This document shows, piece by piece, positions 40,475-49,403 of a stretch of DNA of 64,000 nt (its first letter is position 1; every line of letters starts with the position of its first letter). The notes beneath the pieces are model-generated. The model saw nothing but the letters and a program-made list of their open reading frames with translations. It had not been told where the DNA came from and made no database searches. Source of the DNA: Streptomyces rishiriensis (lineage in GTDB: Bacteria > Actinomycetota > Actinomycetes > Streptomycetales > Streptomycetaceae); the NCBI RefSeq assembly GCF_003112535.1, contig NZ_BEWA01000012.1, positions 744,001-808,000 of the forward strand, written 5' to 3'. The translations under genes and the position numbers were made by a program.

Positions 40475-41337
40475 TGGGGGCGACCTGCCATTTTCTCGAG
40501 CCGGGCGATGCGGTCCGCCATCGGCGGATGTGTCGAGAACATCTTGGAGAGTCCCTGACCAGGACGGAAGGGATTCGCGATCATCATGTGACTCGCGGTC
40601 TCGATGCGGGGCTCCGGAGGCAGCGGAAGCTGTTTGGTTCCCGTCTCCAGTTTGCGCAGGGCGCTCGCGAGGGCGAGCGGGTCGCCGGTGAGCCGGGCAC
40701 CGGAGGTGTCGGCCTCGTACTCCCGCGAGCGGCTGATGGCCAGCTGGATGAGGCTTGCGGCGAGGGGGCCCAGGATCATGATCAGGAGAATCCCGAGGAT
40801 GCCGGGGCCGTCGTCGTCGTCGTCGGAGCGGCCGATCGGGATCAGCCAGGCGAAGTTGACCAGGAACATGATCACCGAGGCCAGTGCGCCGGCGACCGAG
40901 GAGATGAGGATGTCCCGGTTGTAGACGTGACTGAGCTCGTGGCCGATGACTCCGCGCAGTTCGCGCTCGTCGAGAAGGCGCAGGATGCCTTCCGTGCAGC
41001 ACACGGCGGCGTTGCGCGGATTGCGACCGGTCGCGAAGGCGTTGGGCGCTTCCGTCGGGGAGATGTACAGGCGGGGCATGGGCTGGCGGGCCTGGGTGGA
41101 GAGATCGCGGACCATCCGGTACAGGGCGGGGGCCTCGAACTCGCTCACCGGGCGGGCGCGCATCGCGCGTAGCGCCAACTTGTCGCTGTTCCAGTACGCG
41201 TACGCGTTGGTGCCGAGCGCGATCAGGACCGCGACGACGAGCCCCATGCGGCCGAAGAAGCTGCCGATGACGATGATGAGTGCCGACAGCCCCCCGAGGA
41301 GTACTGCGGTCCTGAGCCCGTTGTGCCGGCGGTGCAC
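40471..41337 (-). CDS. htpX: membrane zinc metalloprotease HtpX
   Basis: 288 residues from the GTG at 41337 (GGAGGG six bases upstream); longer readings have no site. Four membrane helices. M48 protease motifs: RGVIGHELSHVYNRDIL (HExxH) and the third zinc ligand in SREYEADTSG. An Asp run (SDDDDDGPG) sits in a loop. HtpX degrades misfolded membrane proteins with FtsH in E. coli. It precedes yccF and follows a 205-bp gap from nuoN, on the same strand. Confidence 0.93.
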   Translation of the reverse strand: MHRRHNGLRTAVLLGGLSALIIVIGSFFGRMGLVVAVLIALGTNAYAYWNSDKLALRAMRARPVSEFEAPALYRMVRDLSTQARQPMPRLYISPTEAPNAFATGRNPRNAAVCCTEGILRLLDERELRGVIGHELSHVYNRDILISSVAGALASVIMFLVNFAWLIPIGRSDDDDDGPGILGILLIMILGPLAASLIQLAISRSREYEADTSGARLTGDPLALASALRKLETGTKQLPLPPEPRIETASHMMIANPFRPGQGLSKMFSTHPPMADRIARLEKMAGRPQ

Positions 41338-41398
41338 GGTACGCCCTCCAAGTCGTGCAGCAGGGGAACCCCTTTGAATGCGGATCTTGCTGGTCTCC

Positions 41399-41431
41399 GG
41401 TGTCACTGGTGCCGTGGTGTCACATCCAGTG
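41399..41431. promoter_or_regulatory. direct and inverted short repeats upstream of htpX
   Basis: GGTGTCAC occurs at 41399 and 41416 in direct orientation (17 bp apart), and CACTGG (41405) is mirrored by CCAGTG (41426). The cluster lies 62-94 bp before the htpX start codon, where a stress regulator might bind. The remainder of 41338-41542 shows no gene. Confidence 0.35.
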
Positions 41432-41542
41432 CACCCTCCCGTACTGGTCAACGCCAGGCGGCAGGCACGAGTTCCCTTGTGCTTGCGGGCAGGGGTGTGG
41501 GCCGTCCGGGTGAGGACGGTCGGGATACGCGCGCGTGCGGTC

Positions 41543-43078
41543 TCAGAAGAGGCCGGTGTCGGCGAAGCGCAGGACCAGCTGGGGAGCTCCGGAGAGGGCG
41601 ATGCCGAGGGCCGCTGTGAGGGCGATCGCGGCCGTCAGGGGGGCGGGGACGTGGTGCTTCTCGGACTGGCCCTCGGGCGTCCTGAAGAGCAGGGCCGTCC
41701 ACTGCAGGTAGTAGTACAGGGCGATCACGACGTTGACGGCCATGACGACCGCGAGCCAGCCGAGGCCCGCATCGACGGCCGCCGAGAAGACGGTGACCTT
41801 CGCGAAGAGGCCGATGAGCCCCGGCGGCAGTCCGGCGAGGCAGAGCAGGAAGAACGCCAGCAGCAGTGCCGCCAGGGGGTTCCTCGCGTACAGGCCTCGG
41901 TAGTCCTCGATCCGGTTCACGGCGCTCGTGCGGCCCACCAGGGCGGCCACCGCGAAGGCGCCGAGGTTCACGGCGGCGTACATGAGGGCGTAGGCGACGG
42001 TCGAGCCGACCGCGTGCTCGGCGTCGTCGGAGTACGCGGCGGCTGCGATCGGCACGAGGAGGTAGCCCGCCTGGCCGACGGAGGACCAGGCGAGGAGCCG
42101 TACCGCGCTGTACGCGCGCGTGGTCTGCTGGCGGAGGGCGCCGACGTTGCCGACGGTCATGGTGAGGGCGGCCAGCGCGGCCAGGGCGGGGCCCCAGACG
42201 TCGGCGTACGAGGGGAAGGCGACGACGGTGACGAGGATGAGGCCGGAGAAGCCGACCGCCTTGCCGACGACCGACAGGTAGGCGGCGATGGGCAGCGGGG
42301 CGCCGACGTAGGTGTCGGGAACCCAGAAGTGGAACGGGACGGCGGCCGTCTTGAAGGCGAAGCCGATGAGAGTGAGGACCACGCCGGTCTGGGCAAGGGT
42401 GTGCAGTTGGCCGTCGACGTGCTGGATCCGGTCGGCGACCTGGGTGAGATAGAGGGTGCCGGTCGTCGCGTACACGAAGCTGATGCCCAGGAGGCTGACG
42501 GTGGTCGCGGTGACGGACGACAGGAAGAACTTCAGAGCCGCTTCGGAGGATCTGCGGTCGCCGTGCCGGATGCCCACGAGGGCGAACGCGGGCAGCGAGG
42601 CGACCTCCAGGGTGACGACGAGGGTGGCGAGGTCTCGGGAGGCCGGGAGCAGGGCGGCGCCGGAGGCGGAGGACAGCAGCAGGAACCAGAACTCTCCCTC
42701 GGGGAGCCGCCCACGCGCGTCCTTCAGGGCGGTGACCGACAGCAGGGCTGCCAGTAGCGCTCCCCCGAGCACCAGGAACTGGATGACGAGGGTGAAGCGG
42801 TCGACGGTGTAGCTGCAGGTGCTCGGCTCGCCGGTCAGGCAGAAGGTGGAGCGGTCGCCGTTCAGAAGGGGCACGAGGAGGGCCGTGGAGGCCATGAGGC
42901 CCGCGACCGAGACCCACCCGAGGAGCGGTTTGCGGGCGTCGCCCACGAAGAGGTCTGCGACGAGGACGACGAGGGCGACGACCGCGGTGAGGGTGGGGGG
43001 CGCGATGGCCTGCCAGTCGACGGACTGGACCGCCGAATCGGCCAGGGACTGAACCGGGTACTGGGCCAGGGCGCTCAT
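41543..43078 (-). CDS. nuoN: complex I subunit N, second nuo operon
   Basis: 511 residues from the ATG at 43078, overlapping the nuoM stop (ATGA). One of three antiporter-like proton-pumping subunits, about 14 membrane helices. Conserved segments: LPAFALVGIRHGDRRSSEAA, AFKTAAVPFHFWVPDTYVGA with the key lysine, and NRIEDYRGLYARNPLAALLL. It is the last gene of the ten-gene operon. No clear terminator was seen before htpX. Confidence 0.95.
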   Translation of the reverse strand: MSALAQYPVQSLADSAVQSVDWQAIAPPTLTAVVALVVLVADLFVGDARKPLLGWVSVAGLMASTALLVPLLNGDRSTFCLTGEPSTCSYTVDRFTLVIQFLVLGGALLAALLSVTALKDARGRLPEGEFWFLLLSSASGAALLPASRDLATLVVTLEVASLPAFALVGIRHGDRRSSEAALKFFLSSVTATTVSLLGISFVYATTGTLYLTQVADRIQHVDGQLHTLAQTGVVLTLIGFAFKTAAVPFHFWVPDTYVGAPLPIAAYLSVVGKAVGFSGLILVTVVAFPSYADVWGPALAALAALTMTVGNVGALRQQTTRAYSAVRLLAWSSVGQAGYLLVPIAAAAYSDDAEHAVGSTVAYALMYAAVNLGAFAVAALVGRTSAVNRIEDYRGLYARNPLAALLLAFFLLCLAGLPPGLIGLFAKVTVFSAAVDAGLGWLAVVMAVNVVIALYYYLQWTALLFRTPEGQSEKHHVPAPLTAAIALTAALGIALSGAPQLVLRFADTGLF

Positions 43079-44649
43079 CGGTTGCCTCCTGCGAGGAGCT
43101 GCTGCACGGCCGGGTCGGTCAGGCCGAGGAGGACCTTGGGCCACAGGCCGGCGACGACGGTGAGGGCGACGAGCGGGGTCCAGGCCGCGAACTCGTAGGT
43201 CTGTACGTCGGCGAGGCGTGGGGCGTCCTGCGCGACGGCGCCCATGCAGACGCGGCGGACCACGGCGAGCAGGTAGGCGGCCGTGAGCAGCGTGCCGAAC
43301 GCGGCGATCGCCGTGAAGGTGAGGTATGCGGGGCGGCTGAGGCCGGCGGCCGGGTCGAAGGCCCCGAACAGTGCCAGCATCTCGCCCCAGAAGCCGGCGA
43401 GGCCCGGTAGGCCGAGCGAGGCGACGGCGGCGAAGGCGAGGAGGCCGCCGAGGCGGGGCGTCCTGCCGTACAGCGCGGCGCCCGTCTGCTCGGCGAGGGT
43501 GTCCAGATCGGTCGTTCCGGTCCGGTCCTTCAGCGCTCCGACCAGGAAGAAGAGGAGACCTGTGATCAGACCGTGGGCGATGTTGGCGAACAGCGCGCCG
43601 TTCACGCCGGTGGGGGTCATGGTCGCGATGCCGAGGAGGACGAAGCCCATGTGGCCGACGGAGGAGTAGGCGATCAGGCGCTTGAGGTCGCCCTTCGCGC
43701 CCTGCTTGGCGAGGGCGAGACAGGCCAGGGATCCGTAGATGATCCCGACGACGGCGAGGGCGGCGAGGTAGGGCGCGAAGGTCCGGAAGCCGTCCGGAGC
43801 GACCGGAAGCAGAATCCGGACGAACCCGTACGTTCCCATCTTCAGCAGCACACCGGCCAGCAGGACCGAGCCGACGGTCGGGGCGGCGGTGTGAGCGTCG
43901 GGCAGCCAGCTGTGCAGGGGCCACATCGGGGTCTTGACCGCGAGCCCGACACCGATCGCCAGTACGGCGATGACCTGCACGGATGTGGTCAGCGACCGGC
44001 CGTTGTCAGTGGCGAGTGCCACCATGTCGAACGTGCCCGCCTTGATTCCGATCAGGAGCAGGCCGAGCAGCATGACCACGGATCCGAGCAGGGTGAAGAG
44101 GATGAACTTCCAGGCCGCGCGGGTCCGGCCTTCGCCGCCCCAGCGGGCGATGAGGAAGTACATCGGGATGAGCACCGTCTCGAAGGCGAGGAAGAACAGC
44201 AGCAGGTCGAGGACGGCGAAGGTCGCGAGAGTGCCGGACTCGAGCACGAGCACGAGGGCGACGAAGGCCTTGGGGGACGGCCCCTCGGGCTGCTTGAAGT
44301 AGGAGTAGAGCGCGCACAGGAAGGTCAGCAGCGCGGTCAGGACCAGCAGGGGGAGGGAGATGCCGTCGATGCCGAGGTGGATGCGCACGTCCAGTGCGGG
44401 GATCCAGCTGATGTCCGTGTTGGCCTGCATCTTCGACGGGTGGTCGTGGTCGAAGCCCAGCGCGAGGACGATCGCCGCGACGAGGATGACGCCGGTGACC
44501 GTGACGCCGTGCCGGAGCACGGCCTGCTCCGGCGACTTCCCCTTCAGCCCGGGCGGGGCGGGCAGGAGAGCGGCGACGGCCCCGAGGAGCGGGCCGACCA
44601 CGATGAACGCCAGAAGGACCTGCATCACGGACTCGTTGATATCGATCAC
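43075..44649 (-). CDS. nuoM: complex I subunit M, second nuo operon
   Basis: 524 residues from a GTG at 44649. Antiporter-like membrane subunit. The helix-5 glutamate is present in LLFFLAFETVLIPMYFLIARW and the channel lysine region in GLAVKTPMWPLHSWLPDAHT. SVGHMGFVLLGIATMTPTGV is also typical. It begins 6 bp after nuoL and ends overlapping nuoN. Confidence 0.95.
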   Translation of the reverse strand: MIDINESVMQVLLAFIVVGPLLGAVAALLPAPPGLKGKSPEQAVLRHGVTVTGVILVAAIVLALGFDHDHPSKMQANTDISWIPALDVRIHLGIDGISLPLLVLTALLTFLCALYSYFKQPEGPSPKAFVALVLVLESGTLATFAVLDLLLFFLAFETVLIPMYFLIARWGGEGRTRAAWKFILFTLLGSVVMLLGLLLIGIKAGTFDMVALATDNGRSLTTSVQVIAVLAIGVGLAVKTPMWPLHSWLPDAHTAAPTVGSVLLAGVLLKMGTYGFVRILLPVAPDGFRTFAPYLAALAVVGIIYGSLACLALAKQGAKGDLKRLIAYSSVGHMGFVLLGIATMTPTGVNGALFANIAHGLITGLLFFLVGALKDRTGTTDLDTLAEQTGAALYGRTPRLGGLLAFAAVASLGLPGLAGFWGEMLALFGAFDPAAGLSRPAYLTFTAIAAFGTLLTAAYLLAVVRRVCMGAVAQDAPRLADVQTYEFAAWTPLVALTVVAGLWPKVLLGLTDPAVQQLLAGGNR

Positions 44650-44655
44650 GCCTGC

Positions 44656-46650
44656 TCACGCTCCCGAGGCGACGAGCAGGGCGGCGACCGCGAGGACCAC
44701 GGTGCCGGCGAGCAGCGCGCTCACATAGGTCTGGACGTTGCCGGTCTGGGCGCGCCGCACGGCGGCCCCCAGCCAGCGGGGCAGGGCGCCCGCGCCGCCT
44801 ACGTAGGTGTCCACGACCTCCCGGTCGAGGAACCGTACAAGGCTCGCGGCCGCCAGGACGGGGCGTACGAACAGCTCGCGGTAGACGGCGTCGAGGTGGA
44901 AGCCGGCGGCCGCGTGGCGGTGCAGTGGGCCGAGCAGGAGCCGTCCGGGGTCAGCGGGGTCGGGCGCGGAGGCCACGTCTCCGTAGGCGGGCGCGTGCGT
45001 CGCGATGGCCTCGGCCTCGACCTGGGCCGCGTCGCCCTCGGGGTGGGCGGCGACCGCGCCCAGCGGCACGCGGGCGGCGACCCCGGTGAGGCGGCGCCAG
45101 GCCGCGTAGGTGACGAGTCCGCCGACCAGGGCCGCTCCGGTGCCGAGAACGGAGGTGGTGAGGGTCGGCGCGAGATCGTTCCCGTCGAACCAGTCGGGCA
45201 GCGTGCGGTAGGCGAACCCTCCGAAGGCGAGGGAGGGGACGGCCAGGATCCACAGCACCACGTTCATGGTGAGGGGCTGGCGGCCGTGGTCGGGGGCTTC
45301 CTCGCCGCGGCCGCGGAAGGCCAGCAGCCACAACCGGGCCGCGTAGGCGGCGGTGAGGAAGGCGGTGAGCACACCGGCGACGAGGACGGTCCAGCCCGCG
45401 GCGCCGGGGGCGTGCTCGGTGTGGCCGACGGTGACGCGCTCGGCGGCGCCGAGGACGGACTCCTTCGAGAAGAAGCCGCTGAACGGCGGGATCGCGGCGA
45501 GCGCGAGGAGCGCCACGGTCATCGTCCAGTAGGCGTCGGGGACGCGGTCGCGCAGGTTGCTCATGCGGGACATGGCGGCCAGCGAGTTGGTGCCGGCGGC
45601 GTGGATGATCACGCCGGCCGCTAGGAACAGCAGCGCCTTGAAGGCTCCGTGCGACAGGAGGTGGAAGACGGCGGCGCCGCGGTCGCCGACGGCGAGCGCG
45701 CCGGTCATGTAGCCGAGCTGGCCCATCGTCGAGTAGGCGAGGACGCGTTTGATGTCGTCCTGGGCGAGCGCGGCCAGGCCCGAGCCGACCATCGTAACGG
45801 CGGCCATCACGGCGAGGACCGTCATCGCGGCCGCGGAGGCCTCGAACACCGGGAGGAGACGGGCGATGAAGTAGACGCCGGCGGCGACCATCGTCGCGGC
45901 GTGGATCAGCGCGGAGACGGGCGTGGGGCCCGCCATCGCGTCCGGGAGCCAGGTGTGCAGCGGGAACTGGGCGGACTTGCCGGCCACGCCCGCGAGGAGC
46001 AGCAGGGCGACGAGGGTCGGATGGTCGAGTCCGCCGTGGGCGACCGTGCCGAGGATCTTCGTGATCTCGAAGGATCCGGCGTCGGCGGCGAGGGCGAACA
46101 GTCCGATCAGGAAGGGGACGTCACCGAGTTTGGTGACTAGGAAGGCCTTGATGGAGGCGGCGCGGGCCTCCGGGGTCTCCCAGTAGTGGCCGACCAGGAA
46201 GTAGGAGCAGATGCCCATGACCTCCCAGCCGACCAGCAGCACGATCAGATCGCCGGAGTAGACGACCAGGAACATCGCGGAGGTGAAGAGGGAGACGAGC
46301 GCGGCGTACGAGGGGTAGCGCGGGTCCTCGCGCAGGTAGCCGGTGGAGTAGATCTGCACACAGGCGGCCACGAGACCGACGACCACCGCGACGAGGGCGG
46401 CGAAGCCGTCGATGTGCAGGGCGAGTTCGATCGGGACCGAGCCGGTGGGGGTCAGTTCGGTGGCCGCGTCGACCGAGGGGCCTCCGCCCTGACGCACGGC
46501 GACGACGACGGCCAGTGCGAGGGCGGCGACGGCGGGCAGGACGGCCAGCGGGCGGACGAACCCCGGAGCGGCGCGGCCCAGGAGCAGGCCTGCGGCCGCG
46601 CCCAGGAACGGAAGGAGGGGGACGAGCACGGCGAGGGTGGTCGTGGTCAC
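44656..46650 (-). CDS. nuoL: complex I subunit L, second nuo operon
   Basis: 664 residues from a GTG at 46650 that overlaps the nuoK stop (GTGA). Largest antiporter-like subunit. It carries VGWEVMGICSYFLVGHYWET, the lysine region GKSAQFPLHTWLPDAMAGPT, and ending helices corresponding to the lateral arm. A loop (LEAHPEGDAAQVEAEAIAT-like, ~535-560) is longer than in E. coli. Confidence 0.95.
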   Translation of the reverse strand: MTTTTLAVLVPLLPFLGAAAGLLLGRAAPGFVRPLAVLPAVAALALAVVVAVRQGGGPSVDAATELTPTGSVPIELALHIDGFAALVAVVVGLVAACVQIYSTGYLREDPRYPSYAALVSLFTSAMFLVVYSGDLIVLLVGWEVMGICSYFLVGHYWETPEARAASIKAFLVTKLGDVPFLIGLFALAADAGSFEITKILGTVAHGGLDHPTLVALLLLAGVAGKSAQFPLHTWLPDAMAGPTPVSALIHAATMVAAGVYFIARLLPVFEASAAAMTVLAVMAAVTMVGSGLAALAQDDIKRVLAYSTMGQLGYMTGALAVGDRGAAVFHLLSHGAFKALLFLAAGVIIHAAGTNSLAAMSRMSNLRDRVPDAYWTMTVALLALAAIPPFSGFFSKESVLGAAERVTVGHTEHAPGAAGWTVLVAGVLTAFLTAAYAARLWLLAFRGRGEEAPDHGRQPLTMNVVLWILAVPSLAFGGFAYRTLPDWFDGNDLAPTLTTSVLGTGAALVGGLVTYAAWRRLTGVAARVPLGAVAAHPEGDAAQVEAEAIATHAPAYGDVASAPDPADPGRLLLGPLHRHAAAGFHLDAVYRELFVRPVLAAASLVRFLDREVVDTYVGGAGALPRWLGAAVRRAQTGNVQTYVSALLAGTVVLAVAALLVASGA

Positions 46651-47057
46651 GCGGTGGCCTCAGCCTTCTCGGCGGCCGCTCCGGTCGCGGGGGCGTCGGT
46701 GTCGGAGCCGTCCGCCGCAGAGCCCTCTTGGCTCTCGTGGCCCTCGGCGGTGTCGCGGAGCCGGTCGATGTCCGCGGTGCCGCGATTGCGGTGGACGGCG
46801 AGGACGATCGCCAGGCCGATGCCGATCTCGGCGGCGGCGATGGCGATGGTGAACAGGGTCAGGGCCTGGCCGGAGTGGAGGGTCTCCTCGGCGGTCTTGC
46901 TGAGCCAGACGTCGAAGGCGACCAGGTTGAGGTTGACGGCGTTGAGCATCAGCTCGACCGACATCAGGATCAGGATCGCGTTGCGACGGGCGAGGACGCC
47001 GTACAGGCCGGTGCAGAAGAGCAGGGCCGAGAGGACGGCGGGGTAGGCGAGGTGCAT
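46647..47057 (-). CDS. nuoK: complex I subunit K, second nuo operon, with C-terminal tail
   Basis: 136 residues; the conserved three-helix part covers ~95 residues (ALLFCTGLYGVLARRNAILI, LMSVELMLNAVNLNLVAFDV with the key glutamates, IAAAEIGIGLAIVLAVHRNR). A hydrophilic tail of ~40 residues follows, rich in Ala, Glu and Asp. The start overlaps the nuoJ stop by one base (TGATG). Confidence 0.95.
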   Translation of the reverse strand: MHLAYPAVLSALLFCTGLYGVLARRNAILILMSVELMLNAVNLNLVAFDVWLSKTAEETLHSGQALTLFTIAIAAAEIGIGLAIVLAVHRNRGTADIDRLRDTAEGHESQEGSAADGSDTDAPATGAAAEKAEATA

Positions 47058-47806
47058 CAGCGGGCGCCTTCCTGCTCGGCAGGACCGTCACGGTCGTCTC
47101 GGCCGCCACGACCGCCACGACCGTCCTGTTCGTTCCGGGCGTTTCCTTCGTGCCGGCCGGTCCGGCCGTTCCGACCGGATGAGGAGCTCAGGGAATTTCC
47201 GTGACTTTCCGTTATGCCAGGGGAACTCTTGGTGGCGACTCGGGAGTTCACAGGGGGAGAGCTCGAATCCGTCTTCGCCTTGCGGGACAGGACGATCGCG
47301 CCGACCAGGGCCGCGAGGAGGAGTACGGAGAGGGCCTCGAACGGAAGGACCCAGTTCTGGAAGAGGCTCGTGCCGGTGACCTCGGTCGAGCCGGCGGCCG
47401 GGCCGTCCAGGTCGATCCAGGTGGCTCGGAAGGCGTCGACGACCACCCAGATCAGGGCGGCGGCGGAGGCGACGGCGACGGTGAGCGCGGCCCACCGGTT
47501 GCCGGAGTCCGCGTCCGGCGAACGGCCGATGGGGGCCTTGGTGAGCATCAGACCGAAGAGGAGGAGCACGACGACGGAACCGACGTAGATGAGGACCTGC
47601 ACCCAGGCGATGAACTCAGCGGTGAGAAGGAGGTATTCGACGGCGAGGCCACCGAGCGCGACCACGAGCCACAGGGCCGCGTGCACCAGCTGCCTGGTCG
47701 TCACGGTGACGAGGGCGGCGCCGAAGGTGACCAGACCGACGAGGAGGAAGGCGATCTCGACGCCGGTCGGAGAGAGGAACCCCTGCGGGGCCTCGGCGAG
47801 GCTCAC
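47057..47806 (-). CDS. nuoJ: complex I subunit J, second nuo operon, with Arg/Gly-rich tail
   Basis: 249 residues from a GTG at 47806 (GGGGGAG upstream), overlapping the nuoI stop (GTGA). Five membrane helices with EIAFLLVGLVTFGAALVTVT, AALWLVVALGGLAVEYLLLT and LIYVGSVVVLLLFGLMLTKA (pi-bulge helix 3). The last ~70 residues are a Ser/Gly/Arg/Asp-rich tail (GRGGRGGRDDRDGPAEQEGA) with no counterpart in E. coli. Confidence 0.94.
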   Translation of the reverse strand: MSLAEAPQGFLSPTGVEIAFLLVGLVTFGAALVTVTTRQLVHAALWLVVALGGLAVEYLLLTAEFIAWVQVLIYVGSVVVLLLFGLMLTKAPIGRSPDADSGNRWAALTVAVASAAALIWVVVDAFRATWIDLDGPAAGSTEVTGTSLFQNWVLPFEALSVLLLAALVGAIVLSRKAKTDSSSPPVNSRVATKSSPGITESHGNSLSSSSGRNGRTGRHEGNARNEQDGRGGRGGRDDRDGPAEQEGAR

Positions 47807-48432
47807 GCGTCTCCCCCTTCGCTTCCGGATCCGGCGGGACCCGGTCCGGACGCGCCGGGTCCGGCGGGACCCGAGCCGGCGGCCGGAGGTTCGGCGGTCT
47901 CGGCGCGGGCCGCAGCGGCCAGCTTCTCGGCCGACTTGCGAGCGGCGGCGATCTCCTTCGGCTCCTCGGCGGCGGGGTCGAGGGCGGGCGGGGCCGGCAC
48001 GGTCCACATCCACTCGCGGAGCTTGTCGCGCTCGTGGGTGAGTTCGTGAATGTCGGTCTCCGCGTACTCGAACTCCGGAGACCAGAACAGAGCGTCGAAA
48101 GGACAGACCTCGATGCAGATACCGCAGTACATGCACAGCGAGAAGTCGATGGCGAAGCGGTCGAGCACGTTGCGGCTGCGCTCGCGGCCGCCTGGGGCCG
48201 CGGGCGGGACCGTCTCCTTGTGGGAGTCGATGTAGATGCACCAGTCGGGGCACTCACGGGCGCAGAGCATGCAGACCGTGCAGTTCTCCTCGAACAGGCC
48301 GATCACGCCACGGGTGCGGGGCGCGAGCTCGGGCTGGGCGTCCGGGTACTGCGCGGTGACGGTCTTCCGCGTCATCGTGCGGAGGGTGACGGCCAGGCCC
48401 TTGGCGAGGCCACTGCCAGGAAGGGGGGCCAT
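47803..48432 (-). CDS. nuoI: complex I subunit I, second nuo operon (two [4Fe-4S] clusters)
   Basis: 209 residues from the ATG at 48432. Both ferredoxin-type clusters are intact: ENCTVCMLCARECPDWCIYI and DFSLCMYCGICIEVCPFDAL. They carry electrons toward NuoB. The C-terminal ~60 residues are an Ala/Pro/Gly-rich tail. It starts 2 bp after the nuoH stop. In a complex lacking NuoEFG, NuoI would be the nearest entry point for electrons from a soluble ferredoxin. Confidence 0.95.
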   Translation of the reverse strand: MAPLPGSGLAKGLAVTLRTMTRKTVTAQYPDAQPELAPRTRGVIGLFEENCTVCMLCARECPDWCIYIDSHKETVPPAAPGGRERSRNVLDRFAIDFSLCMYCGICIEVCPFDALFWSPEFEYAETDIHELTHERDKLREWMWTVPAPPALDPAAEEPKEIAAARKSAEKLAAAARAETAEPPAAGSGPAGPGASGPGPAGSGSEGGDA

Positions 48433-48434
48433 GG

Positions 48435-49403
48435 TTACCGGATCACCACCTTGACGACGCCGGTGAGGGCGATCTGGGCGAGAGAAAGGGGGACGAGAAG
48501 GGTCCAGGAGAGCTTTTGGAGCTGGTCCTCGCGCAGCCGGGGATAGGTGACGCGCAGCCAGATCACGACGAAGGCCAGGACGGCGGCCTTCAGCAGTGTC
48601 CAGACCCAGCCGAGGCCGTCGGCACCCCAGGGACCGTGCCAGCCGCCCAGGAAGAGGACGGTGGTCAGACCGCACAGGACGACGATTCCGGCGTACTCGG
48701 CGAGGAGGAAGAGAGCGAAGCGCAGGCCCGTGTATTCGGTGTACGCACCGAAGATGATCTCCGAGTCCGCGACCGGCATGTCGAAGGGCGGCCGCTGGAG
48801 TTCGGCGAGGCCGGCGACGAAGAAGACGATCGCGCCGACGATCTGCCAGGGCAGCCACCACCACTCGAAGGCGTCGACGATGCCGGGCAGGGAGACCGTG
48901 CCGGCCGCCATCGCCACCGAGGCGGCGGTGAGCAGCATCGGCAACTCGTAGGCGAGGAGTTGGGCGGCGGTCCGCAGGCCGCCCAGGAGGGAGAACTTGT
49001 TGGCGCTGGCCCAGCCTGCCATGAGGGAGCCGAGTACGCCGACGCCCATCACGGCGAGCACGAAGAAGATGCCCGCGTCGAGGACCTGCCCGACGGCGCC
49101 CTCGCCGGGGCCGATGGGGATGGCGAGCAGGACGAGGAGATACGGCAGAAGGGCGACGGCCGGTGCGAGCTGGAAGATACGGCGGTCCGCGCCCGCGGGG
49201 ACGATGTCCTCCTTCTGCGCGAACTTCACTCCGTCCGCGACGAGCTGGGCCCAGCCGTGGAAACCGCCCGCGTACATCGGGCCCAGACGGCCCTGCATAT
49301 GGGCCATGACCTTGTGCTCGGTCTGACCGACGATCAGAGGGAGGGTGAGGAAGACGACGAAGACGACGAGGAGTCGCAGGGCGACGTCGAGAGCGTCGTT
49401 CAC
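48435..49403 (-). CDS. nuoH: complex I subunit H, second nuo operon
   Basis: 322 residues from a GTG at 49403, overlapping the nuoC stop (GTGA). Quinone-chamber membrane subunit with VGQTEHKVMAHMQGRLGPMY, GVKFAQKEDIVPAGADRRIF, the acidic loop AELQRPPFDMPVADSEIIFG (E channel), and KLSWTLLVPLSLAQIALTG. NuoH normally contacts NuoD and NuoB to form the quinone cavity. No nuoD gene is present nearby. Confidence 0.95.
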   Translation of the reverse strand: MNDALDVALRLLVVFVVFLTLPLIVGQTEHKVMAHMQGRLGPMYAGGFHGWAQLVADGVKFAQKEDIVPAGADRRIFQLAPAVALLPYLLVLLAIPIGPGEGAVGQVLDAGIFFVLAVMGVGVLGSLMAGWASANKFSLLGGLRTAAQLLAYELPMLLTAASVAMAAGTVSLPGIVDAFEWWWLPWQIVGAIVFFVAGLAELQRPPFDMPVADSEIIFGAYTEYTGLRFALFLLAEYAGIVVLCGLTTVLFLGGWHGPWGADGLGWVWTLLKAAVLAFVVIWLRVTYPRLREDQLQKLSWTLLVPLSLAQIALTGVVKVVIR